DNA of 5,082 nt from Clostridium sp. AM33-3 (GTDB lineage: Bacteria; Bacillota; Clostridia; Lachnospirales; Lachnospiraceae): contig NZ_QUIV01000036.1 of NCBI RefSeq assembly GCF_003480315.1, forward strand, positions 17,205 through 22,286. Direction: 5' to 3'. The first letter of the stretch is position 1, and every line of letters starts with the position of its first letter. Under the pieces are notes generated by a model. It did not search any database. It saw only the letters and a program-made list of their open reading frames with translations, and had not been told where the DNA came from. Positions 1-5,025 of the stretch are shown here, in pieces. Both the position numbers and the translations under genes were made by a program.

Positions 1-1
1 A

Positions 2-37
2 CCCGGAACTTCTGCTGTACTGGCTATTCTACAATAA
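2..37 (+). CDS. Possible 3' end of a plus-strand gene (partial)
   Basis: Reading from base 2, eleven codons (PGTSAVLAILQ) end in TAA at 35-37, one base before a strong hairpin that starts at 39. A stop directly before a terminator is what the end of a plus-strand gene looks like. The fragment is too short to name a product. A competing frame starting at base 3 stays open to a TAA at 72-74, inside the hairpin loop; it cannot be excluded, but it would put the terminator stem inside coding sequence. Either reading makes this gene convergent with prpF. Confidence 0.3.
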   Translation, partial: PGTSAVLAILQ

Positions 38-38
38 T

Positions 39-118
39 AAACGCAGCCAGAATGTTGCTGATGAAAGCCTGTAATCCGGCTTTTTATAGTAACGTTCTGG
101 CTGCGTTTTATTTTTTAT
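39..118 (+). terminator. Rho-independent terminator, probably bidirectional
   Basis: Bases 39-52 and 95-108 form a perfect 14-bp stem (AAACGCAGCCAGAA / TTCTGGCTGCGTTT). It continues inward to 60/87 with three G·U pairs, and an inner 6-bp stem (64-69/78-83) closes an 8-nt loop. A T-rich tract (TTTTATTTTTTAT) follows at 106-118. The G·U pairs exist only in plus-strand RNA and become A/C mismatches on the other strand, so the structure is strongest for a gene coming from the left. The minus strand still has the 14-bp core followed by a weaker U-rich run, and it starts 12 nt past the prpF stop, so it probably serves both convergent genes. Confidence 0.88.
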
Positions 119-120
119 GA

Positions 121-1275
121 TTACCTTCTGACTGATGCAATGCCTTCCATCAACAGGTTGGCCGTGCGGAATCCAAAGGTATCTTCAATGACCGGCTCCT
201 TTTTCTCTGGCCGGTAATCCACGCCACATTCCAATACTCCGCCCGGATGTCCGATACGGATAAACTTGGTATCCGTGTCCGGATTTAACACCTGCGCTAC
301 TACGCTTCCCGGCACAACTGCTGCTGCCGCCGTGCACATGGCTCCGGTCATCGCATAACTCGGATGCGATTTCTGCATCGACATCATCCGCGAAAGCAGA
401 TCTATTTCTTCTTTCCGGATTGTCGTTCCATCCGCGGTCTCGTAAGCATCCGGCTCCGCCACAAATGTCATCTTCGGAATACCAGGTGTTTCCCATGCTG
501 ATTTTTTGTAATCATCGATCAGGCCAAGCTTCACCGCGGCAAGTCCCCGCACCGTTTCCAGAAGCTCCAGCTTCGCTGCATCCGCATTTAACCCGTTCGG
601 ATTTTCTTTTCCGGTCAGCCCCAGGTCCTTTGCGTTTACAAAAACAAGCGGATTTGCCGCATCAACAATGGAAACCTTCACCTCACCAAAGTCCGGCACC
701 ATCAGCACATCCACTGCATTTCCGGTTGGAAGCAGACCCTTTCCCAAGGTTCCTGCCGGATTTAAAAATTTCAGACGGATCGGTGACGCCGTTCCCGGAA
801 CTCCGGCAATCTGGAAATCTCCTGTATAATTCACGTGATTCCCGGAAGTTTTCACATCGGCTGCAATGATTTTTCCCGTGTTGGTATTGTAGATCCGCAC
901 GGTTGTCTCGTTCTCGTTCGGTGTGACCAGACCTTTTTCCAGCGCAAACGGGCCAACACCCGAAGAAATATTTCCGCAATTTCCCTTATAGCTGACGATC
1001 GGCTTGTCTACAGATACCTGTGCAAACGTATAATCCACATCGGCATCTACTCTCTGTGACTTTCCCACGATTGCCACCTTGCTGGTTACGGACTGGGATC
1101 CGCCAAGTCCGTCAATCTGTTTGCTGTCCGGGCTTCCCATCAGACGAAGCAAGATGGCATCCCATTCTTCCCTGTTCTCCGGAAGATCAGATTGCAATAT
1201 ATAAATTCCCTTACTGGTTCCTCCCCGCATGATCGTCACCGGAAGTTTGTACACCTGCTCATTTTGATTCCGCAT
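121..1275 (-). CDS. prpF: PrpF-family isomerase (methylitaconate/aconitate isomerase-like)
   Basis: This 384-residue protein belongs to the PrpF family, cytoplasmic two-domain enzymes of the diaminopimelate-epimerase fold. They move a C=C bond by proton transfer in substrates such as 2-methylaconitate, aconitate, 4-oxalomesaconate or 3-methylitaconate. Visible hallmarks are MRGGTSKG (16-23), GGSQSVTSKVAIV (58-70), CGNISSGVGPFAL (100-112), PTGN (183-186), SHPSYAMTGAM near 303-313 and RIGHPGG (340-346). Ser21, Lys66 and Cys100 match, with a constant offset of four, the active-site Ser17, Lys62 and Cys96 I recall from Eubacterium barkeri 3-methylitaconate Δ-isomerase, so it should be active. Length is normal. 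The ATG is supported by GGAGGA (1282-1287) six bases upstream. It is transcribed divergently from a LysR regulator and ends at a strong hairpin, so it is probably monocistronic. The family is certain; the substrate is not, since no prpC/prpD, nicotinate or gallate genes are visible. Confidence 0.93.
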   Translation of the reverse strand: MRNQNEQVYKLPVTIMRGGTSKGIYILQSDLPENREEWDAILLRLMGSPDSKQIDGLGGSQSVTSKVAIVGKSQRVDADVDYTFAQVSVDKPIVSYKGNCGNISSGVGPFALEKGLVTPNENETTVRIYNTNTGKIIAADVKTSGNHVNYTGDFQIAGVPGTASPIRLKFLNPAGTLGKGLLPTGNAVDVLMVPDFGEVKVSIVDAANPLVFVNAKDLGLTGKENPNGLNADAAKLELLETVRGLAAVKLGLIDDYKKSAWETPGIPKMTFVAEPDAYETADGTTIRKEEIDLLSRMMSMQKSHPSYAMTGAMCTAAAAVVPGSVVAQVLNPDTDTKFIRIGHPGGVLECGVDYRPEKKEPVIEDTFGFRTANLLMEGIASVRR

Positions 1276-1303
1276 TTCGTTTCCTCCATCACCTGTGTGT
1301 GAA

Positions 1304-1336
1304 GGCGGCTGGCCATGCCGCCGGTTTCTTAACCGG
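1304..1336 (-). other. Two overlapping hairpins in the prpF leader
   Basis: In the predicted prpF 5' untranslated RNA, bases 1331-1336/1321-1326 pair (CCGGTT-AAGA-AACCGG) and bases 1317-1322/1304-1309 pair (GGCGGC-ATGGCCA-GCCGCC). The two stems share bases 1321-1322, so both cannot form in full at once. The second loop contains the self-complementary TGGCCA. No U-tract follows either stem, so neither is a terminator. The Shine-Dalgarno at 1282-1287 lies 17 nt beyond the second stem and is not itself paired. A role in mRNA stability or initiation is possible but only inferred. Confidence 0.5.
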
Positions 1337-1354
1337 TACCGTTTTTATGGTTTT

Positions 1355-1383
1355 ATCATAGCATGACGCCAACTGTAATACAA
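1355..1383 (-). promoter_or_regulatory. Predicted prpF promoter (extended -10)
   Basis: On the minus strand TTGTAT (1383-1378) is followed after 17 bases by TATGAT (1360-1355), preceded by TGC, which makes an extended -10. The start of transcription would be near 1348, giving a leader of about 73 nt. The -35 matches the consensus only in TTG, as expected for a promoter that needs a LysR-type activator; the T-N11-A operator is centred about 65 bases upstream of the predicted start. Confidence 0.65.
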
Positions 1384-1400
1384 ATTCATAATTTTCATTC

Positions 1401-1425
1401 AAACTATTCTATATATCTATAGTTT
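1401..1425. promoter_or_regulatory. LysR-type operator (T-N11-A palindrome)
   Basis: AAACTAT (1401-1407) and ATAGTTT (1419-1425) are perfect 7-bp inverted arms separated by 11 bases, matching the T-N11-A consensus of LysR-type regulators with the dyad symmetry expected of the high-affinity recognition site. Its centre (1413) is about -65 from the predicted prpF start and overlaps the -35 region of the predicted lysR promoter. In this family that geometry usually means inducer-dependent activation of the divergent gene and autorepression of the regulator. No clear second (activation) half-site is visible between 1365 and 1400. Confidence 0.75.
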
Positions 1426-1435
1426 ATGCTATGAT
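1407..1435 (+). promoter_or_regulatory. Predicted lysR promoter (extended -10)
   Basis: TGC-TATGAT (TATGAT at 1430-1435) is a good extended -10. The hexamer 17 bases upstream, TTCTAT (1407-1412), is a poor -35 and lies inside the LysR-type operator, so bound regulator should block polymerase. Transcription would begin near 1442, giving a leader of about 87 nt. Confidence 0.6.
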
Positions 1436-1464
1436 AAACTTAACAGATTATAAGGAAATCTTGC

Positions 1465-1539
1465 ATGAACTGCAAAAACGAAAGCACGATCTCAAAATCA
1501 TGTCAGGAAAATTTTTTGGGAGATTTTTATGGATTTTAA
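1465..1539 (+). CDS. Possible upstream ORF in the lysR leader (24 aa)
   Basis: An ATG at 1465 follows AAGGA (1452-1456) at 8-nt spacing, as good a ribosome binding site as that of lysR itself. The frame runs 24 codons to TAA at 1537-1539, so it covers the lysR Shine-Dalgarno and ends 11 bases inside lysR in another frame. The peptide begins MNCKNESTIS, is polar and has no membrane segment or signal peptide. If translated, it would couple or compete with lysR initiation. It is not recognised as any known leader peptide, and chance cannot be excluded. Confidence 0.3.
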   Translation: MNCKNESTISKSCQENFLGDFYGF

Positions 1540-2440
1540 AGACTTATCTTATGTCCTGGCGATCGCCAGATATCAGAATATTACCAAGGCTGCGAATTCT
1601 TTATATGTAACGCAGCCGACACTTACAAAATTTCTTCAGAATCTGGAGTCCGAGCTTGGTCAAAAGCTATTCCGGAAGCTGGGTCACCGTTTTGTCCTCA
1701 CTTATGCCGGGGAACGTTATGTGGAAAAAGCATCGGAGATCTTGAACCTAAAAAAAGAGCTGGACCAGGAGATGAACGACATTGTAAAGAACAATTACGG
1801 CTCTTTAAAGATTGCCTTTCCGACCATGCGCGGCACCTACATGCTTCCCTGTACCCTGCCGATTTTCAATTCCTTATATCCCAACGTGCGCCTGGAAATC
1901 CTGGAGTCGCATTCCTATTTACTGGAAGATATGCTGCTGAACGCCGAGGCTGATCTCGCATTTTTCAATCTGCCTGTTAAAAGCCCGGATGTTGACTACG
2001 AGATCATCAGCCACGAGGAGCTGCTCCTGATCTTGCCACATCATCACCCACTTGCGGAAATGGGCGTGCAAAAGCCGGACTGCAAATACCCGTGGATGGA
2101 TCTCAAATACTTAAAAGACGAGCCATTCCTGTTCCAGACTCCGGGACAGCGGACCCAGCAGACGGTAGACCAGCTTTTTAAAGCGACCGGGATCACCCCG
2201 ATCATAAAGCTGCAGACCAGCAACATCGCCGCAAAAGTCCAGCTGGTGGCAAAAGGCTACGGTTGTGGTTTTGTCACTGAAACCCATTTAAAGCACATCC
2301 AGCCGCCGCCTGATATTGCCTGCTTTTCCGTCGGCCCGGAAACCTGCACCACCGTTGATTTTGTGGCAGCCTACCGGCGCGGCAGTTACCTGCCGTACCA
2401 TGCGCAGGAATACATTAAAATTGTAAAGGATTTCACCTAA
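1529..2440 (+). CDS. LysR-family transcriptional regulator
   Basis: This 303-residue protein has the standard LysR layout: an N-terminal winged helix-turn-helix (about 1-60, recognition segment around ITKAANSLYVTQPTLTKFL at 18-36, wing ending in LTYAGERYV), a linker helix (about 61-88) and a two-lobed periplasmic-binding-like co-inducer domain (about 91-300). PTMRGTYMLP (98-107) lies where effector-contacting residues of the first lobe usually sit. Length is typical. The ATG is preceded by GGGAG (1518-1522) with six bases of spacing. It is divergent from prpF, with a T-N11-A operator between them, so prpF is the obvious target and the prpF substrate or product a likely co-inducer. Its stop overlaps that of the convergent Nudix gene by four bases and no terminator separates them. 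The effector cannot be deduced from sequence. Confidence 0.95.
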   Translation: MDFKDLSYVLAIARYQNITKAANSLYVTQPTLTKFLQNLESELGQKLFRKLGHRFVLTYAGERYVEKASEILNLKKELDQEMNDIVKNNYGSLKIAFPTMRGTYMLPCTLPIFNSLYPNVRLEILESHSYLLEDMLLNAEADLAFFNLPVKSPDVDYEIISHEELLLILPHHHPLAEMGVQKPDCKYPWMDLKYLKDEPFLFQTPGQRTQQTVDQLFKATGITPIIKLQTSNIAAKVQLVAKGYGCGFVTETHLKHIQPPPDIACFSVGPETCTTVDFVAAYRRGSYLPYHAQEYIKIVKDFT

Positions 2441-2916
2441 AGCTCCATTTCCCTGCCATCCAGAGAAGCCGATACCAGCTTATCGTGACCATCATAGACA
2501 AGCTTGAGTGAGAAGAAATCCGTGCGTTCATTCAGAAGTCGGAAGAAGATCTTATCTCCCTCCCAGATGTTTAACGTTACTACGTCTTCCTTATTGACCC
2601 ATACCAGTTCGCCCTCATTACATGCGATCGGTTCGCCGGTAAAGGCATCTGCCGTAAAGAGTGACATATATTCTGTCACGCCATTCCCGGAGACAAAGGT
2701 CACAATGGCACGGTATTTCCAGGAAGTCAGCGTATAACCGGTCTCCTCCCAGACTTCTCTGAGCAAGCATTCCTCCGGACTTTCATCTGCCTCAAAATGG
2801 CCGCCGACTCCGATCCATTTGTCCTTATTTACATCATTTTTCTTCACGGTGCGATGCAGCATCAGATACTGCCCGTCTTTTTCAATATAGCATAATGTAC
2901 TCAATGAGCTCTTCAC
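2437..2916 (-). CDS. Nudix hydrolase (MutT/MutX-like, 8-oxo-dGTP diphosphatase type)
   Basis: A 159-residue Nudix protein with an intact Nudix box (GX5EX7REVXEEXGY, 39-61): Gly39, Glu45, Arg53, Glu54, Glu57 and Glu58 supply the Mg2+-binding helix. The preceding DKWIGVGGHFE and the C-terminal FFSLKLVYDG resemble the MutX-like 8-oxo-dGTP diphosphatases of Firmicutes, which hydrolyse oxidised nucleotides to the monophosphate in the cytoplasm; substrate cannot be fixed from sequence. Translation most likely starts at a GTG (2914-2916), nine bases after GGAGG (2926-2930). An ATG at 2922-2924 is only one base from that site and leads to a stop after three codons. It follows the GNAT gene by 63 bases with no terminator or credible promoter between, so it is probably the last gene of the cyclophilin-GNAT-Nudix unit. 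Its stop overlaps that of lysR. Confidence 0.9.
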   Translation of the reverse strand: MKSSLSTLCYIEKDGQYLMLHRTVKKNDVNKDKWIGVGGHFEADESPEECLLREVWEETGYTLTSWKYRAIVTFVSGNGVTEYMSLFTADAFTGEPIACNEGELVWVNKEDVVTLNIWEGDKIFFRLLNERTDFFSLKLVYDGHDKLVSASLDGREMEL

Positions 2917-2979
2917 TTTTTCATACCTCCACAGATCATAGCAGCTTATTTTCCAAACTGGGAATTCTTTTATTGCCGT

Positions 2980-3792
2980 TCACATATTACAAACAGTAAC
3001 ATACTTTACCTTTAGTTTCCGAAGCAGCCGGACCGATGCCGTATTTTCTCCTGCCACGCAGGCACACACCGGACAATCCAGTTCGTTCTTTGCATAATCA
3101 AGAATCGCACGGCATGCTTCTTCGGCATAGCCCTGGCGGCGGTAGGGGTGAAAGACGTGGTATCCGAGTTCCAACTCTTCGTCCGACCCATTTGCTCTTA
3201 CAGTCTCCCGCTCCTTCGCATTGGATAACCCGGCTTTTCCGATGATCCTGCCATCTGTTTTTCGCACCAATGCCCAGATTCCATACTCACAAAAGCGGTA
3301 CTGGCCTTTGATATAGGCCTTCAATTTTTCTGCATCGTAAAAGACCTGGTCGGCTTCCCGTTCTTCCTGTGTGAACCAGACATCCGGCTCCTCTGGCATC
3401 CCGGCAATATCTTCCATGGTAAATTCCCGGATGAGCAAGCGGTCTGTTTCTGTGATAATCCAGGGCAGACCGATGTGGCGGCGCACAATGCGTTCTAAAT
3501 ACTCCGGGCAGATGGCGTCCGGCGTTGCCAGATACTCTGCATCCCAGATGTCATTCGCCGTCTTTCCCTCTGCTGCCTTTTCGACCGGCTGGTTTTCTGT
3601 TCGCAGAAGCTCTGATGTCTGACTTTTCTCCGTCCGTTCTTCCTTCTGACTTCCTCCGCCATATTCCTCCAGATGAATCAGGCCAACAAAAGCTCTCCCT
3701 GCTGCTTTCGCGGCAAGGAGAGCTTTTCGTTCGTCAGAAACCACAACCGGATATGCTTTCTTTTCTACCCAAACTGTATAGTTCTGAACCAT
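2980..3792 (-). CDS. GNAT N-acetyltransferase (RimJ/RimL-like) with an N-terminal extension
   Basis: A 270-residue protein in two parts. Residues 1-45 form a small alpha/beta-like segment (KAYPVVVSDERKALLAAKAAGRAFVGL and on). Residues 46-82 are a charged, low-complexity linker. Residues 83-112 (ending PEYLERIVRRHIGLPW) lead into a GNAT domain that begins at ITETDRLLIREFTMEDI (113-129). The acetyl-CoA pyrophosphate loop is RRQGYA (218-223) after the strand ELGYHVF, and GENTASVRLLRKL (248-260) is the usual late helix. From memory, similar extensions ending in a YLE..RR..LPW motif precede GNAT domains in other Lachnospiraceae; their function is not known to me. The C-terminus is short: only ten residues follow RKL, and the usual Gly-Phe turn is KVK. 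The start has AGAGGA (3802-3807) at suitable spacing. It lies 18 bases after cyclophilin, so the two are cotranscribed. The acetyl acceptor is unknown. Confidence 0.85.
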   Translation of the reverse strand: MVQNYTVWVEKKAYPVVVSDERKALLAAKAAGRAFVGLIHLEEYGGGSQKEERTEKSQTSELLRTENQPVEKAAEGKTANDIWDAEYLATPDAICPEYLERIVRRHIGLPWIITETDRLLIREFTMEDIAGMPEEPDVWFTQEEREADQVFYDAEKLKAYIKGQYRFCEYGIWALVRKTDGRIIGKAGLSNAKERETVRANGSDEELELGYHVFHPYRRQGYAEEACRAILDYAKNELDCPVCACVAGENTASVRLLRKLKVKYVTVCNM

Positions 3793-3810
3793 ATATTCTT
3801 TTCCTCTGAA

Positions 3811-4329
3811 TCAGCACTTTTCCGGCTCGTCATACGCTTCGCCGAAGGTATCTACGGTCATGCTCTTGATCTTCTGCTCTTTAAGCGGTCTATCGCTATA
3901 ATCGGTGCGGGTCTCGGCAATCTTGTTTACCACATCCATGCCGTCAATGACCATACCGAATGCTGCATAAGCACCGTCTAAGTGCGGAGCGTCCTTGTGC
4001 ATGATGAAGAACTGGGAGCCTGCAGAATTCGGCATCATGGAACGTGCCATGGAGAGAACGCCTGCAGTATGCTTTAAGTCATTCTGGAAACCGTTCTGAC
4101 TGAACTCACCCTTGATGGAGTAACCTGGGCCGCCCATGCCGTTGCCGTTCGGACATCCGCCCTGGATCATGAAGCCTTTGATGACTCTGTGGAAAATAAG
4201 GCCATCATAGTAGCCCTTTCCTGCCAGGCTGATAAAGTTTTTTACGGTGTTCGGAGCAACCTCCGGATATAATTCTGCGCGGATCACGCCGCCGTCTTCC
4301 ATAGTAATGGTAATCTCTGGATTTTTCAT
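3811..4329 (-). CDS. ppiB: Cyclophilin-type peptidyl-prolyl cis-trans isomerase
   Basis: A 172-residue single-domain cyclophilin without signal peptide, so cytoplasmic; it catalyses cis-trans isomerisation of X-Pro bonds during folding. The signature FHRVIKGFMIQGG (46-58) carries the catalytic Arg48 plus Phe53, Met54 and Gln56. SMARSMMPNSAGSQFFI (93-109) and HLDGAYAAFG (116-125) complete the active site. The tryptophan that contacts cyclosporin in human cyclophilin A is His116 here, as in many bacterial forms, so drug affinity should be low. Length matches the short bacterial PpiB class. The ATG follows AAGGGAG at nine bases. It has its own near-consensus promoter (4392-4420) and is the first gene of the cyclophilin-GNAT-Nudix run. 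The protein ends in a cysteine (EPEKC), not typical of the family, of unknown significance. Confidence 0.96.
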   Translation of the reverse strand: MKNPEITITMEDGGVIRAELYPEVAPNTVKNFISLAGKGYYDGLIFHRVIKGFMIQGGCPNGNGMGGPGYSIKGEFSQNGFQNDLKHTAGVLSMARSMMPNSAGSQFFIMHKDAPHLDGAYAAFGMVIDGMDVVNKIAETRTDYSDRPLKEQKIKSMTVDTFGEAYDEPEKC

Positions 4330-4354
4330 GGATCAAATCTCCCTTCGTGTAGTA

Positions 4355-4377
4355 CGTTTGGTGTCACAACGCAAACG
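4355..4377 (-). other. Small hairpin in the cyclophilin leader
   Basis: CGTTTG (minus 4377-4372) pairs with CAAACG (4360-4355) across an 11-nt loop, in the roughly 55-nt leader between the predicted transcription start and the ribosome binding site. There is no U-tract, so it is not a terminator. As DNA it could also be an inverted-repeat operator. No known binding site is recognised. Confidence 0.35.
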
Positions 4378-4391
4378 CTAAGATGGGGAAT

Positions 4392-4420
4392 ATTATATCA
4401 TAAATTCCTCTAATACGCAA
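4392..4420 (-). promoter_or_regulatory. Promoter of the cyclophilin gene (sigma-A type)
   Basis: The minus strand has a perfect TATAAT (4397-4392) preceded by TGA, making an extended -10, and TTGCGT (4420-4415) 17 bases upstream. Transcription would start near 4385, about 55 bases before the cyclophilin ATG. This is the best promoter in the window and fits a constitutive housekeeping unit. A 10-bp palindrome (ACTCATGAGT, 4428-4437) lies just upstream of the -35 and might be a binding site. Confidence 0.75.
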
Positions 4421-4492
4421 ATATCCAACTCATGAGTCATGTTCCGTTCTGTATACACGGGTAGTTACCGTTCAGGCAGGTGAACGAGGCCT
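4421..4492. other. Non-coding stretch between flavodoxin and the cyclophilin promoter
   Basis: Two mutually exclusive small stems lie at the flavodoxin 3' end: CGTTCA/TGAACG (4469-4474/4481-4486) and GGTGAA/TTCACC (4479-4484/4492-4497). The second includes the flavodoxin stop codon. Neither is followed by a T-tract on either strand, so no canonical terminator is seen. A 10-bp palindrome (4428-4437) completes the stretch. No gene is supported. Confidence 0.4.
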
Positions 4493-4996
4493 TCACCCTG
4501 TAATCATCCTCCGCAGTCTTTCCAGATCCTCCTGATCCGGGTGGGAAAGCGCCTGATCGAAGTTCTCGATCAGCGCATCCAGATTCGGCTTCGCATCCGG
4601 CATCTCCTTCATCTTCACATAGCGGTCCCGCACCGCCTGCGGCATCCTGCCCTGGCACATGTACTCTCCAACCACCGTGTTACTTGCGTCAATGGCCGTG
4701 CGGACATTCGCTAGAATCTTCTGATAGTATGCTTCACTGCCGCCGAAGCCCGCGGTGCCAAACAGGAAAATCTTTTTGTTCCGAAGCCTGCCCAGCAGCT
4801 CCAGGCATGCCTGATCCGCCGTGCCCTTGTCCGTCCAGAAACCCACATAGATCATCTCTGCATCCGGATCTGCGGATTTCGCCTCCCCGAAGTACGCACA
4901 CCGCGCGTCCGGCAGTGCCCCTCGAATCGTATCCGCGAGCTTCCTCGTGTTGCCCGTCCGACTGCTGAAAATAATGGCATATCTCTCTTCGCTCAT
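4493..4996 (-). CDS. Flavodoxin-family protein (BilS-like)
   Basis: A 167-residue flavodoxin-fold protein, about the length of a short-chain flavodoxin. The FMN phosphate loop is SSRTGNT (11-17) after the first strand YAIIF. YVGFWTDKG (50-58) is at the first FMN-flanking loop, with Trp54 a likely stacking residue. FLFGTAGFGGSEAYY (77-91) is the second loop, and EYMCQGRMP (111-119) follows. It should carry electrons through bound FMN in the cytoplasm. The GFWTDKG and GTAGFGGS pattern resembles, from memory, the flavodoxins named BilS found beside the gut bilirubin reductase BilR; the partner gene is not in the window, so this is tentative. The ATG has AAGGA (5004-5008) seven bases upstream. 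A group II intron ends only 29 bases before the start codon, so the natural upstream context is interrupted. The coding sequence appears more GC-rich than the cyclophilin gene next to it. Confidence 0.85.
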   Translation of the reverse strand: MSEERYAIIFSSRTGNTRKLADTIRGALPDARCAYFGEAKSADPDAEMIYVGFWTDKGTADQACLELLGRLRNKKIFLFGTAGFGGSEAYYQKILANVRTAIDASNTVVGEYMCQGRMPQAVRDRYVKMKEMPDAKPNLDALIENFDQALSHPDQEDLERLRRMITG

Positions 4997-5025
4997 CGTC
5001 CTGTCCTTCCTTTCATTCTCTTCAG

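Larger units (their letters stand above)
1352..1438. repeat. 13-bp perfect inverted repeat around both -10 elements
   Basis: TTTATCATAGCAT at 1352-1364 is exactly repeated in inverted form as ATGCTATGATAAA at 1426-1438, separated by 61 bp. Each arm contains one extended -10 (TGCTATGAT), one facing prpF and one facing lysR, so the two divergent promoters share the same 13-base core. The match runs past what a -10 needs on both sides. Confidence 0.85.

Noticed and set aside
1..120. Open frame running from base 1 to the TGA at 118-120
   Set aside because: It reads through the whole terminator hairpin and its T-tract; the translation looks random.
420..869. 149-codon open frame on the plus strand opposite prpF
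   Set aside because: It is antisense to a strongly conserved gene, rich in Pro/Ser/His/Arg as expected from reading coding DNA backwards, and has no recognisable domain.
1304..1322. Similarity of the GGCGGC...GCCGCC stem to the intron domain VI stem at 5037-5052
   Set aside because: The flanks, loop and remaining domain VI features (paired GAG/CTC, bulged A, CTCGAT end) are absent, so this is a chance GC-rich hairpin and not an intron remnant.
1352..1438. The 13-bp inverted repeat as terminal repeats of a small mobile element
   Set aside because: Only 61 bp lie between the arms, both arms form plausible promoter elements and no flanking target duplication is apparent.
2913..2924. ATG at 2922-2924 as start of the Nudix gene, or as a tiny ORF (ATGAAAAAGTGA)
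   Set aside because: It is one base from the GGAGG site, out of frame with the Nudix domain and stops after three codons; the GTG at 2914-2916 has nine-base spacing and is in frame.
2935..2940. Extended -10-like TGCTATGAT on the minus strand upstream of the Nudix gene
   Set aside because: No -35 at the right distance, and the start of transcription would fall on the ribosome binding site (2926-2930), leaving no usable leader. Read-through from the GNAT gene is more likely.
4469..4486. CGTTCA/TGAACG stem as terminator of the flavodoxin gene
   Set aside because: Only six pairs and no T-tract on either strand.
4437..4658. 73-codon open frame on the minus strand overlapping the flavodoxin 3' end
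   Set aside because: It is a shifted frame inside a well-supported flavodoxin gene, with Gly/Ala/Glu-rich composition typical of an out-of-frame reading of GC-rich codons.
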